NCBI GenBank assembly: GCA_937960895.1
Contig: CALCJD010000122.1
Location: 1 to 64,000, forward strand
Direction of reading: 5' to 3'
Source of the DNA: an uncultured Spartobacteria bacterium
GTDB lineage: Bacteria > Verrucomicrobiota > Verrucomicrobiia > Chthoniobacterales > Terrimicrobiaceae
DNA length: 64,000 nucleotides
Part shown: positions 8,902 through 16,756 of the stretch, in pieces
Position numbering within the stretch: position 1 is the first letter of the stretch
Layout: each line of letters starts with the position of its first letter
The notes under the pieces: model-generated
Told to the model about the DNA's origin: nothing
Databases searched by the model: none
Seen by the model: only the letters and a program-made list of their open reading frames with translations
Position numbers and translations under genes: made by a program

Positions 8902-9359
8902 ACCTCGAAGAGCTTTACCAGGAAATCATTCTCGATCACAGCAAGCGTCCGCGGAACTTCGGACCGCTGCCCGACGCCACCGTCACCGTGAAGGGCGACA
9001 ATCCCTCCTGCGGCGACGAGGTCGAACTTGCGGTGAAACTTTCCCCCGACCGCATCGAGGCGCTGAAATTCACGGGTCAGGGCTGCGCCATCTGCATGGC
9101 CTCGGCGTCGTTGATGACCGTCAAAATGAAGGGCAGGTCGCGGACCGAGGCCGCGGACATGGCCCACGCCTTCCGCGAAATGCTGGTCGCGCAGGAGCCG
9201 CCCGAGCCGCCCGCCAACTTCGGCGACCTTCAGGTGTTTTCCGCGGTCCGCCGGTTTCCCCAGCGCGTCAAATGCGCCACCCTCGCGTGGCGGGCGCTGG
9301 AACAGGCGCTTTCCGCGCCGGAAGCCGGACCGGTTTCCACGGAGGAATCCCGGGATTGA
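8898..9359 (+). CDS. sufU: SufU Fe-S assembly sulfur-transfer protein
   Basis: A 153-residue IscU-fold protein that collects persulfide sulfur from SufS. The three zinc/active-site cysteines and the aspartate are in place: NPSCGD (C38, D40), GQGCAICMASAS (C63, with an extra C66) and RVKCATLAW (C126). The spacing between the second and third cysteines is the longer SufU type, not IscU. It overlaps sufS by ATGA, so the two are co-translated. No sufB, sufC or sufD is in the window, so the scaffold genes must be elsewhere. Confidence 0.93.
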   Translation: MNLEELYQEIILDHSKRPRNFGPLPDATVTVKGDNPSCGDEVELAVKLSPDRIEALKFTGQGCAICMASASLMTVKMKGRSRTEAADMAHAFREMLVAQEPPEPPANFGDLQVFSAVRRFPQRVKCATLAWRALEQALSAPEAGPVSTEESRD

Positions 9360-9458
9360 CGCCGGTGCGCGCCCTCCGACCGGACCTCCCACCCGCTTTT
9401 CCAGTCGCCTCCCGCACGATCCTTTGCCAAATGATCCGCCTGTGAAAGGAGCCGAGTG

Positions 9459-10064
9459 ATGAACATTCAAAGTGCCGAACTGCAAGCCAGCGCGCCGGAC
9501 TTCGCATCGTGTCCGCCGCCCGCCCTGCCGGAATACGCCGTGATCGGCCGTTCGAATGTGGGCAAATCGTCGCTCATCAACATGCTCACGCGCCGCAACG
9601 GCCTGGCGCGCGTCTCGGCCACGCCGGGCAAGACGAAGTTGATTCATTTTTACACGATCAACAAACGCTGGACCCTCGTCGACCTGCCCGGCTACGGCTA
9701 CGCGAAGGCCGGCAAGGCGGAGCGCCTGCGATTCGACCGGCTCATCTCCGGGTATCTGAGCACCCGCCCGACCCTGCGCTGCACCTTTGTACTCATCGAT
9801 TCGCGCCTCGAACCCCAGGAAATCGACCTCGCCTTCATCCGCTGGATGGTGGGGAAGGGACTGCCGCTGGCGCTGGTGTTCACCAAGGCGGACAAACTTT
9901 CCAAGACCGCCGCGCAGAAGGCGGTCGGCGCCTTCCTCGAGCGCATGAAGGACATCGCCGAGGACGACCCGATCACCCTCATCACCTCCTCGCGCACGGG
10001 GACGGGACGCAGTGAAATGCTGCGCCTCATCATGGATTCCCTGGCGGAGGAAGAAACCGCATGA
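9459..10064 (+). CDS. engB: EngB/YsxC/YihA ribosome biogenesis GTPase
   Basis: A 201-residue TRAFAC-class GTPase needed for late large-subunit ribosome assembly. G1 is GRSNVGKSS near residue 31, G3 is DLPGYGYAKAG near 72, and G4 is FTKADKLSK. Length and motif order match EngB. GTG at 9456 is also possible, but ATG at 9459 is preferred because GGAG at 9448-9451 stands 7 bases before it. The next gene, rsgA, begins inside its stop codon, joining two ribosome-maturation GTPases in one transcript. Confidence 0.93.
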   Translation: MNIQSAELQASAPDFASCPPPALPEYAVIGRSNVGKSSLINMLTRRNGLARVSATPGKTKLIHFYTINKRWTLVDLPGYGYAKAGKAERLRFDRLISGYLSTRPTLRCTFVLIDSRLEPQEIDLAFIRWMVGKGLPLALVFTKADKLSKTAAQKAVGAFLERMKDIAEDDPITLITSSRTGTGRSEMLRLIMDSLAEEETA

Positions 10065-11176
10065 CCCTCGAAGATCTCGGCTGGAACGCGGAATTCGCCG
10101 AAGCCTGGGCGTCCTGCGCCGGAAAGAATTGGGTGCCCGCGCGGATCATCCGGGATCACCGCATCAGCTATGGCGTGCTCACCGGGGACGGCGACGAATA
10201 CGAAGCCGTCCTGAGCGGCAGGGTTTACCACGAGGCGGAAACGGACGCCGACCTGCCCGCCGTCGGCGACTGGGTCGGAGTGGAAATTGGCGACAGCGAG
10301 GACCACGAAAATGTCATCCGCGTCCGCCTGCCCCGCCGGAGCTGCCTTTCGCGCAAGGCTCCCGGACGCAGCACGGAACAGCAGGTTCTGGCCGCCAATG
10401 TCGACATCGTGGTTGTGGTGACCGATGCGGGGGCCGATTTCAATCTCCGCCGCCTGGAACGCTATTTCGCCCTCATCGCCCTGAGCGGTGCGCGGACGGT
10501 CGTGCTCGTCAACAAGGCGGACCTGCATTCCGCGGAGCAAAACCAGTCCGCGATGGACGCCATCCGCGCGCTGAACCCGGAGGCCGACGTCCATCTCACC
10601 ACCGTCACCCGGAAATCCTCCCTCAAGCCGCTGCGCGCCCAACTCGGGAGGGGAGTGACGGCGACCTTGGTCGGCTCCAGCGGGGTCGGAAAATCGTCCA
10701 TCATCAACGTCCTGCTCGGGGACGACTACCAATGGACCGGCGAGGTCAACGAAATCACCGGCAAGGGCCGCCACACCACGACCGTGCGGGAGCTGATGGT
10801 GCTGCCCGGCGGCGGCATCCTCATCGACAATCCGGGCATTCGCGAAGTCCACATGTGGACCGATGAAATCACCCTGCGTGCGCGGTTTGCCGACATCGGG
10901 GAACTGGCGGGACAATGCAAATTTCCCGACTGCCGGCACGGTCCGCGCAATGCCGGCTGCGCCCTGCAGGCCGCCGTGGCCGCGGGAACGCTGGATGCCC
11001 GCCGCCTGGAGGGATTTCTGAAGCTCGGCGAGGAAATCGAAAAACTCCGCGCCAACCGCCGGAAGCGGGAAATGACCATCGCCCGGTGGGAACTTCGCGA
11101 TCGGAAAAAACGCCAGGCCCGCCGGAACGGGCGTTGGAGAACGGACGGGGACTACGACGAGAGCGGGTACCTTTGA
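10061..11176 (+). CDS. rsgA: RsgA (YjeQ/EngC) small-subunit assembly GTPase
   Basis: A 371-residue circularly permuted GTPase of 30S ribosome maturation. An N-terminal OB-fold (about residues 30-105) is followed by G motifs in permuted order: G4 VLVNKADL near residue 150, then G1 LVGSSGVGKSS near 207, then G3 DNPGIRE near 255. The C-terminal zinc-binding helical part shows CKFPDCRHGPRNAGC. The tail is very basic (RKREMTIARWELRDRKKRQ). It overlaps engB by ATGA. The 108 bp to the mntR stop (11177-11284) show no clear terminator. Confidence 0.94.
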   Translation: MTLEDLGWNAEFAEAWASCAGKNWVPARIIRDHRISYGVLTGDGDEYEAVLSGRVYHEAETDADLPAVGDWVGVEIGDSEDHENVIRVRLPRRSCLSRKAPGRSTEQQVLAANVDIVVVVTDAGADFNLRRLERYFALIALSGARTVVLVNKADLHSAEQNQSAMDAIRALNPEADVHLTTVTRKSSLKPLRAQLGRGVTATLVGSSGVGKSSIINVLLGDDYQWTGEVNEITGKGRHTTTVRELMVLPGGGILIDNPGIREVHMWTDEITLRARFADIGELAGQCKFPDCRHGPRNAGCALQAAVAAGTLDARRLEGFLKLGEEIEKLRANRRKREMTIARWELRDRKKRQARRNGRWRTDGDYDESGYL

Positions 11177-11284
11177 GGGCCTTTTTGAAAAGCGGAGACC
11201 GGGGTTCGTGCCGCCCCCCGACCGGCGGCTTCCACATCCGGGACGGCCTCCGCCTGTCGCGCGCGACCGAAAGGGAGCCCGGGA

Positions 11285-11737
11285 TTATTTCATCGGATAT
11301 TTGGCGAGGTGCCGGGTCAGCCGGCGGAACACCGGCAGGGCGGCGTCGCTGATGTGATGTTCGATGCCCTCGATGTCGGCATGGAATTCGTCCGGACTCA
11401 AGCCCATGAGGCGGAACAGATCCGTGAGCACGGCGTGGCGTTCCTGGATGGAATTCGCCACCTCCTCGCCCTTCGGCGTGAGCACAAACCCCCGATACGG
11501 CTCGCGACGCAGATAACCGAGATCCGCCAGCTTCTTGATCATCAGGGACACACTGGGACGGATGAGGTCGAGCGCATCGGCCACGTCGGAAACGGAGGCG
11601 TACCCGTTGCGGTCGATCAGATTGGAAATGCACTCGAGATAATCCTCCGCGCTTTCCGTCAATCCGCTCCGGTGATGCGCGCTGAGCTTTTCGCGTCGGC
11701 CGGGGGGATTCGGGGCGGAGCGGGACTTGCGGGGCAT
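11285..11737 (-). CDS. mntR: MntR-like manganese-responsive DtxR-family repressor
   Basis: A 150-residue DtxR-family regulator. The N-terminal winged helix (residues 27-95) reads TESAEDYLECISNL, then DVADALDLIRPSVSLMIKKL, the recognition helix region. The C-terminal dimerisation/metal part has FHADIEGIEHHIS (119-130), with the Glu/His ligands expected of MntR, and no SH3-like third domain. It is divergent from mntABCD, the standard place for the repressor of a Mn2+ importer. The likely operator is the dyad at 11788-11805. A non-ATG frame upstream is antisense to mntA and ignored. Confidence 0.9.
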   Translation of the reverse strand: MPRKSRSAPNPPGRREKLSAHHRSGLTESAEDYLECISNLIDRNGYASVSDVADALDLIRPSVSLMIKKLADLGYLRREPYRGFVLTPKGEEVANSIQERHAVLTDLFRLMGLSPDEFHADIEGIEHHISDAALPVFRRLTRHLAKYPMK

Positions 11738-11787
11738 TCCCCCCTCTAGCCCGGCGACGGGGTCATTTCCAGCCGAAACGACAAAAG

Positions 11788-11805
11788 AGTTTGTTATGTT
11801 AAACT
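11788..11805. promoter_or_regulatory. Candidate MntR operator in the mntR-mntA divergent region
   Basis: The sequence AGTTTGTTATGTTAAACT has inverted 5-bp arms AGTTT/AAACT around 8 bases, in an AT-rich patch of an otherwise GC-rich spacer. It lies 51 bp from the mntR start and about 43 bp from the mntA start, so one site could control both. The outline TTTG...AAAC resembles MntR boxes known from other bacteria. Assignment is by position and symmetry only. Confidence 0.45.
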
Positions 11806-11848
11806 TTAATTGTTGACCCAACACCGCCGTGGGCGTATCGGAGCGATG

Positions 11849-12760
11849 ATGACGTTGATGCGTTTGGTTTTGGCGGTAGGCCTCGCCATGCTCACCCTGA
11901 CCGGCGCAGCAAAGGCGGAGCCGGTGGTGAAGGCGGCCGCGACGACCGGCATGGTGGCGGATCTGGTCCGCCAGGTCGGCGGGGACCGCGTGGACGTGCG
12001 GCAGCTGATGGGTCCCGGGGTGGACCCCCATCTTTACAAACCGACCGCGGAGGATGCGGCGGTGCTGTCGCGGGCGGACGTGATTTTTTACAACGGCCTG
12101 AAGCTGGAGGGCCGGATGGCGGATCTTTTTGCGCGTCTGGGCCGTTCGGGCCGGAAGGTGTATGCGGTGACGGAATCGGTGCCGGAGGACCGGCTTCTTC
12201 AGCCGGCGGAGTTTGAAGGCCATTACGATCCGCATCTCTGGTTTGACGTGGGCCTGTGGGCGGAGACCGTTCCGACCGTCGTCCGGGGCCTGAGCGCAAC
12301 CGATCCGGAGGGACGCGAAACCTACGAGAAAAACGGCGCCATCCTGCGGGAAAAGCTGGCGGCGCTGGACGCCTGGTGCCGGGAAACGGCCGCCCAACTG
12401 CCGGAATCGCGGCGGATCCTGGTGACCAGCCACGATGCCTACAACTATTTCGGCCGTGCCTATGGATTCAAGGTGGTGGGGCTGCAGGGCATCTCGACCG
12501 TGTCGGAGGCCGCGCTGGCCGACGTGGCGAGCCTGGTGGATTTCCTCAAGGAGCAGAAGGTGAAGGCGATTTTTGTGGAGAGCAGCGTGAATCCCGCGGC
12601 CATCCGCCGCGTGGCCGAGGATGCCGGCGTGAAGGTGGGCGGCGAGCTGTTTTCCGACGCGATGGGAAAGCCGGGCGAGATGCGCGACGGCTTTGACACC
12701 GGAACCTATGACGGCATGGTGCGCCACAATCTCACCACCATTGTCAACGCGCTGAAATGA
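11849..12760 (+). CDS. mntA: Manganese/zinc ABC transporter substrate-binding protein
   Basis: A 303-residue cluster A-I (TroA/ZnuA/MntA) metal-binding protein, exported by the signal sequence MTLMRLVLAVGLAMLTLTGA ending near AKA-EP. The four ligands of this family are visible: H61 (GPGVDPHLYKPT), H129 (HYDPHLWFD), H195 (LVTSHDAYNY) and D270 (GELFSDAMG). The His-rich loop of ZnuA is absent, and the linkage to mntR favours Mn2+. Start: ATG at 11846 or 11849; 11849 gives better spacing to GGAG at 11840-11843. The frame extends further to a TTG at 11810. The following ATPase overlaps by ATGA. Confidence 0.92.
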   Translation: MTLMRLVLAVGLAMLTLTGAAKAEPVVKAAATTGMVADLVRQVGGDRVDVRQLMGPGVDPHLYKPTAEDAAVLSRADVIFYNGLKLEGRMADLFARLGRSGRKVYAVTESVPEDRLLQPAEFEGHYDPHLWFDVGLWAETVPTVVRGLSATDPEGRETYEKNGAILREKLAALDAWCRETAAQLPESRRILVTSHDAYNYFGRAYGFKVVGLQGISTVSEAALADVASLVDFLKEQKVKAIFVESSVNPAAIRRVAEDAGVKVGGELFSDAMGKPGEMRDGFDTGTYDGMVRHNLTTIVNALK

Positions 12761-13524
12761 CGGACGCCGAAATCCCGCTGGAGGTCCACGACCTGAGTGT
12801 GGCTTATCACAAGAAGCCCGTGCTCTACGGCATCGACGTTGCGGTGCCGGCCGGGAAGCTTGTGGGCATCATCGGCCCCAACGGCGCCGGCAAGTCCACC
12901 TTCATCAAGGCCGTCATGGGCCTGCTGCCCCTGGCCGGCGGATGGGTGAAGATCTTCGGCAAACCCTACCGGGAAAACTGCCGGCGCGTCGGCTACGTCC
13001 CCCAGCGCGAGTCGGTCGACTGGGATTTTCCGGTCAATGTGATGGACGTCGTCCTGATGGGCCGCTACGGCCGGCTGCGTCTGGGTCAGCGCCCCGGGGC
13101 GAAGGACCGCGAAATCGCGCGCGAGTGCCTCGAAAAGGTCCACATGCTGCCCTACGCCAAGCGGCAGATCGGGAACCTGTCGGGCGGCCAGCAGCAGCGT
13201 GTTTTTCTGGCCCGGGCGCTGGCCCAGGAGAGCGACCTGTATCTCATGGACGAACCCTTTGCCGGCGTGGATGCGGCGACGGAGGCCGCCATCATCGCCC
13301 TGCTGCAGGATCTGAAAAACCGCGGCAAAACCGTGCTGGTCGTGCACCACGACCTGTCGTCGGCCCGGGATTATTTCGACATGCTGATGCTTCTCAACAT
13401 GCGGCTGGTGAAGTTTGGTCCCACGGCGGAGGTGTTCACGCCCGAGAACCTGCAGACCACCTACGGCGGACGGCTCACCATTCTCTCCGAGGTCGTGCAA
13501 AGCCTCGGCAGTCAGGAAAAATGA
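12757..13524 (+). CDS. mntB: Manganese/zinc ABC transporter ATPase
   Basis: A 255-residue cytoplasmic ATPase that powers the metal importer. Walker A is GPNGAGKST (40-48), the signature is LSGGQQQRVFLARAL near residue 148, Walker B is LYLMDEPF and the H-loop is VVHHDLSS. GYVPQRESVDWDFPVNVMDV is the Q-loop stretch typical of the Mn/Zn family. It overlaps mntA and the next permease by ATGA on both sides, so the four transporter genes form one coupled unit. Confidence 0.94.
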   Translation: MTDAEIPLEVHDLSVAYHKKPVLYGIDVAVPAGKLVGIIGPNGAGKSTFIKAVMGLLPLAGGWVKIFGKPYRENCRRVGYVPQRESVDWDFPVNVMDVVLMGRYGRLRLGQRPGAKDREIARECLEKVHMLPYAKRQIGNLSGGQQQRVFLARALAQESDLYLMDEPFAGVDAATEAAIIALLQDLKNRGKTVLVVHHDLSSARDYFDMLMLLNMRLVKFGPTAEVFTPENLQTTYGGRLTILSEVVQSLGSQEK

Positions 13525-15014
13525 CGGCCCGCCGTTGTCGAGGGAGCTGCCCCGTTCGCGCGGCCCGCGCGGCGTCGCGCTCCCGGATTGCCGGCGTCCT
13601 CCTGGTTCTCGGGCTGTTTTTTCTGCTTCCCGACGGCGCGTGGGCGGCCCGGATCAGCGAACTGACCGAAACCACCTTCACCGGGCGCGCCGTCCGGTTT
13701 TTCACCCTCCAGGATCCCTCGCTGCGCTTTGCCCTGACGGGTTCCGTGCTGCTGGGCATCTGCTGCGGCCTGATGGGTTCGTTTCTGGTCGTGCGCAAGC
13801 TGGCCTTGATGAGCGACGCCCTCTCGCACGCGGTGCTGCCGGGGGTGGCGCTGGGGTTTCTCTGGACGATGAAAAAGGATCCCCTGGCCATCTTTCTCGG
13901 GGCCACCATCGCCGGACTGCTCGGGGCGGGACTGGTGCAGGCGCTGCGCCACACCACCAAACACAAGGAGGACGCGGCGCTGGGGTTTGTGCTGGCGTCG
14001 TTTTTTGCCGTCGGCGCCTGTCTGGTCACCATGATCCAGAACCTGCCCGAGGGAAACAAAAGCGGCCTCGACAAGTTCATGTTCGGCCAGGCGGCCGCGC
14101 TGGGTCCCGGGGACGTGCAGTTGCTGGCCGTGGTGACGGGGCTCACGCTTCTGGTGCTGGGCCTCTTTTACAAGGAACTCCTCGTCACGAGCTTCGACGC
14201 CGGTTTCGCGCGGTCGGCCGGCATTCCCACCCAGGTGTTCCACTACCTTCTGATGTTGCTCCTGGCATTTGCCATTGTGTCCTCCCTCCAGGCGGTGGGG
14301 GTCGTGCTGGTGGCCGCCATGCTGGTGATTCCCGCCGCGGCGGCCTATCTGCTGACGGACCGCTTCGGCTGGATGCTGATTCTTTCCGCCGTGTTCGGGG
14401 TGACGACCGGGGTGGTGGGGTCGTTTCTTTCCTTTGTCGGCCGCAACCTTCCCACCGGACCGTTGATGGTGCTGTCGGCCACGGCGGTTTTTCTGGGGGC
14501 GCTTTTTTTCGGTCCGCGCCACGGCGTGCTGGCCAAGTGGTGGCGGCGGCGTTCCCGCTCCGCGCGGATCGGCCGGGAAAACCTGCTCAAGGCGATGTAT
14601 CACGTGCTCGAGCAGGAGGGCTTTCGCGGCGAAACCATTCCCATCCGGCACCTGGCCGAGGTGCGCCGCGAATCCATCGAGGACGTCACGCGGGATCTCG
14701 GCCGGATGCAAACTCACGGTCTCGTCTCCTTCACCGGGGACCGCCGTGCGGTCGTCTTCACGCCCGACGGTTGGAAGCGCGCCTGCGAGATCGTCCGCAA
14801 TCACCGCCTTTGGGAACTCTATCTCACCCACGCCGCGAACTTCGCCGTCGATCACGTCCACGAGGATGCCGAGAAGATCGAACACATTCTCGGCGAGGAC
14901 ACCGTAAGGCAGCTCGAGAAGCGTCTCGACTACGCCCACCGCGACCCGCACGGCCGCCTCATCCCCGGGCGCGCCGATGACTACGGCAAGGGGCCGAACG
15001 TTCCGAAGCCATGA
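13521..15014 (+). CDS. Metal ABC permease fused to a DtxR-like regulator domain
   Basis: A 497-residue membrane protein. Residues about 65-335 form an ABC-3 family permease with roughly eight to nine membrane segments, including the family stretch LMSDALSHAVLPGVALGF (97-114). Residues about 352-420 are a winged helix like DtxR (ENLLKAMYHVLEQEGF, then LTP-like VFTPDGW). Residues about 425-480 match the DtxR metal-binding and dimerisation helix: RNHRLWELYL, HVHEDAEKIEH (445-455) and DPHGRLIP (475-482). The fused part keeps potential ligands H445, H447, E448, E454 and H455. It may sense cytoplasmic metal and gate transport or dimerise the permease (inference). A separate MntR is encoded next door, so the domain is probably not the main repressor. 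Confidence 0.9.
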   Translation: MTARRCRGSCPVRAARAASRSRIAGVLLVLGLFFLLPDGAWAARISELTETTFTGRAVRFFTLQDPSLRFALTGSVLLGICCGLMGSFLVVRKLALMSDALSHAVLPGVALGFLWTMKKDPLAIFLGATIAGLLGAGLVQALRHTTKHKEDAALGFVLASFFAVGACLVTMIQNLPEGNKSGLDKFMFGQAAALGPGDVQLLAVVTGLTLLVLGLFYKELLVTSFDAGFARSAGIPTQVFHYLLMLLLAFAIVSSLQAVGVVLVAAMLVIPAAAAYLLTDRFGWMLILSAVFGVTTGVVGSFLSFVGRNLPTGPLMVLSATAVFLGALFFGPRHGVLAKWWRRRSRSARIGRENLLKAMYHVLEQEGFRGETIPIRHLAEVRRESIEDVTRDLGRMQTHGLVSFTGDRRAVVFTPDGWKRACEIVRNHRLWELYLTHAANFAVDHVHEDAEKIEHILGEDTVRQLEKRLDYAHRDPHGRLIPGRADDYGKGPNVPKP

Positions 15015-16006
15015 ACGGACTCGTCCCGCCCTTTGATTTCCACCGCGTGGTGATCGAGCCCTGGACGACGGGGTTTCCGCTGACGATCTGGATTGTGCTC
15101 ATGGGATCGCTGGTCGGCATCGCCTGCGGCCTGGTGGGCAACTACCTTCTGCTTCGCCGCATGGCCCTGGTGGGGGACGCCATCAGCCACAGCATCCTGC
15201 CCGGACTGGTGGTCGCGTTTCTCATTTTCCGCACCGTCAACACCCCCGTCATGTTCGCGGGGGCGCTTCTGGCCGGACTGCTCACGGTGGCGATCATCGA
15301 GTTCATTCAAAGGCAGACCCGCGTCAAGGTGGACGCCGCCATCTGCATCGCGTTCACCAGTCTTTTTGCGCTGGGCGTGACTTTGGTCAGCGCGGCCGAG
15401 GCGGCCGGTCCGGTGCACATCGATGCCGAGTGTGTCCTCTTCGGCGAAATTGCCCTGATTCCGTTTGACCCGCCGGTCGTCCTGGGCGGCCTCGAACTGG
15501 GTCCCCCGCCGGTGCTGCGCATGGCGGCGGTGACCCTGGTCCTCGTGCTCGGCATTCTGCTTTTTTACAAGGAACTGCTCCTCACCTCCTTCGACCCCGG
15601 ACTGGCCCGCGCCATGGGCATGAAAACCACCGTCTGGCACTACGGCCTGATGACGGCGCTGTCCCTCGTGGTGGTGAGCGCCTTCGAATCGGTCGGCGCC
15701 ATCCTGGCCGTGGCGATGCTGATCGTGCCGGCGATGTTTGCGGCCCAGCTTTCGACACACCTGCCCACGCGCATGGTCCTGACGGCCCTGCACGCCGTCG
15801 CCAGCGCGGCGACGGGATATCACCTTTCCGTCTGGCTCGAATGTTCCGCCGCCGCCGCCATGGTGGTCTGCGGGTCGGTCCTGTTTGCGCTGGCCTGGGG
15901 AATCACCGCGCTGACGCGGAAGACGGGGTGGATCGACGCGCCGACGCCGGAAAATTCAGTCCGCCAATCAGTCGCAGCCCCTCCAGGGTCAGGCGCGGAT
16001 CAATGA
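15011..16006 (+). CDS. Manganese/zinc ABC transporter second permease
   Basis: A 331-residue ABC-3 family permease, paralogous to the membrane part of the preceding gene and likely its heterodimer partner. VGDAISHSILPGLVVAF near residue 55 is the conserved cytoplasmic-loop region. About eight to nine membrane segments run to near residue 305, followed by a short hydrophilic tail. It starts inside the previous stop codon. Its last 104 bases overlap the 3' end of coaX on the opposite strand, a convergent overlap in which both frames remain open. Confidence 0.93.
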   Translation: MNGLVPPFDFHRVVIEPWTTGFPLTIWIVLMGSLVGIACGLVGNYLLLRRMALVGDAISHSILPGLVVAFLIFRTVNTPVMFAGALLAGLLTVAIIEFIQRQTRVKVDAAICIAFTSLFALGVTLVSAAEAAGPVHIDAECVLFGEIALIPFDPPVVLGGLELGPPPVLRMAAVTLVLVLGILLFYKELLLTSFDPGLARAMGMKTTVWHYGLMTALSLVVVSAFESVGAILAVAMLIVPAMFAAQLSTHLPTRMVLTALHAVASAATGYHLSVWLECSAAAAMVVCGSVLFALAWGITALTRKTGWIDAPTPENSVRQSVAAPPGSGADQ

Positions 16007-16685
16007 CGTCAAACAGGGCGACTCCGGAGCCGATGAGTTCGGCGTCGCCGCCCGTGGCGATGACCCGGGCCTTGCGGCGCGGAAAATGTTCGCGGCGGAT
16101 CTGCTCGAGGATTTCGCGGATGAGTCCGCGGTAACCGTGCACCGCCCCGGACAACATGGCCTCGCGGGTGCTTTTGCCCACGGCGCGGGGCGGCTGGCGC
16201 AATTCGATGAGCGGAAGCTGGGCCGTGCGCCGGTGAAGGTATTCGGTCATGACCCCCAGCCCGGGCGCAATCACCCCGCCGATGTAGCTGCGGTCGGCGG
16301 AAATCACATCGAAGGTCACCGCCGTGCCGAAATCGACCACCACCGAGGGTGCGGCATGAAGGATGGCGGCGGCGGCGGCATTGGCCAGGCGGTCGGCTCC
16401 GATGGAGCGGGGATCCGGGTAGTCGATGCCGACCCCCAGTTCGATGTCGGGTCCCACCCAGCAGACCTCGCCCCCCACGGCCTCCGCAACCACGGCCTTT
16501 TTGGCGGGCACCACGGTGGCCGCGACCGCATGGCGGAAGGCACGTTGTTTGAGGACGGCGCGCAACCGGCGCGGCGTCAGGTCCGGCGTGGGCAGCCGGA
16601 ACACACGCCCCACACGCTCCCGCGTGGAAAAGGCGATCTTGGTGAAGGAATTGCTTACGTCGATGAGGACGAAGGCGGAGGGCAT
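15903..16685 (-). CDS. coaX: Type III pantothenate kinase
   Basis: A 260-residue kinase for the first step of coenzyme A synthesis. Family motifs are present: SIGADRLANA (94-103), DFGTAVTFDVI near residue 118, GGVIAPG near 137, and IATGGDAELI near 210. The N-terminal phosphate-binding motif, usually DxGNT, here reads DVSNSFTK (9-16), a variant with Ser for Gly and for Thr. The C-terminus runs past the usual LEGLRLIGGLN end by about 16 residues that lie antisense to mntD. It sits 71 bp downstream of the ABC exporter genes on the same strand and may share their transcript. Confidence 0.88.
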   Translation of the reverse strand: MPSAFVLIDVSNSFTKIAFSTRERVGRVFRLPTPDLTPRRLRAVLKQRAFRHAVAATVVPAKKAVVAEAVGGEVCWVGPDIELGVGIDYPDPRSIGADRLANAAAAAILHAAPSVVVDFGTAVTFDVISADRSYIGGVIAPGLGVMTEYLHRRTAQLPLIELRQPPRAVGKSTREAMLSGAVHGYRGLIREILEQIRREHFPRRKARVIATGGDAELIGSGVALFDVIDPRLTLEGLRLIGGLNFPASARRSTPSSASAR

Positions 16686-16756
16686 GGCGCAGCATTTCCG
16701 GGATGCGCCGTCCGGTCAAGCCGGCGTGCGGACGACGGCCCCGCAATGCCGTCCGC

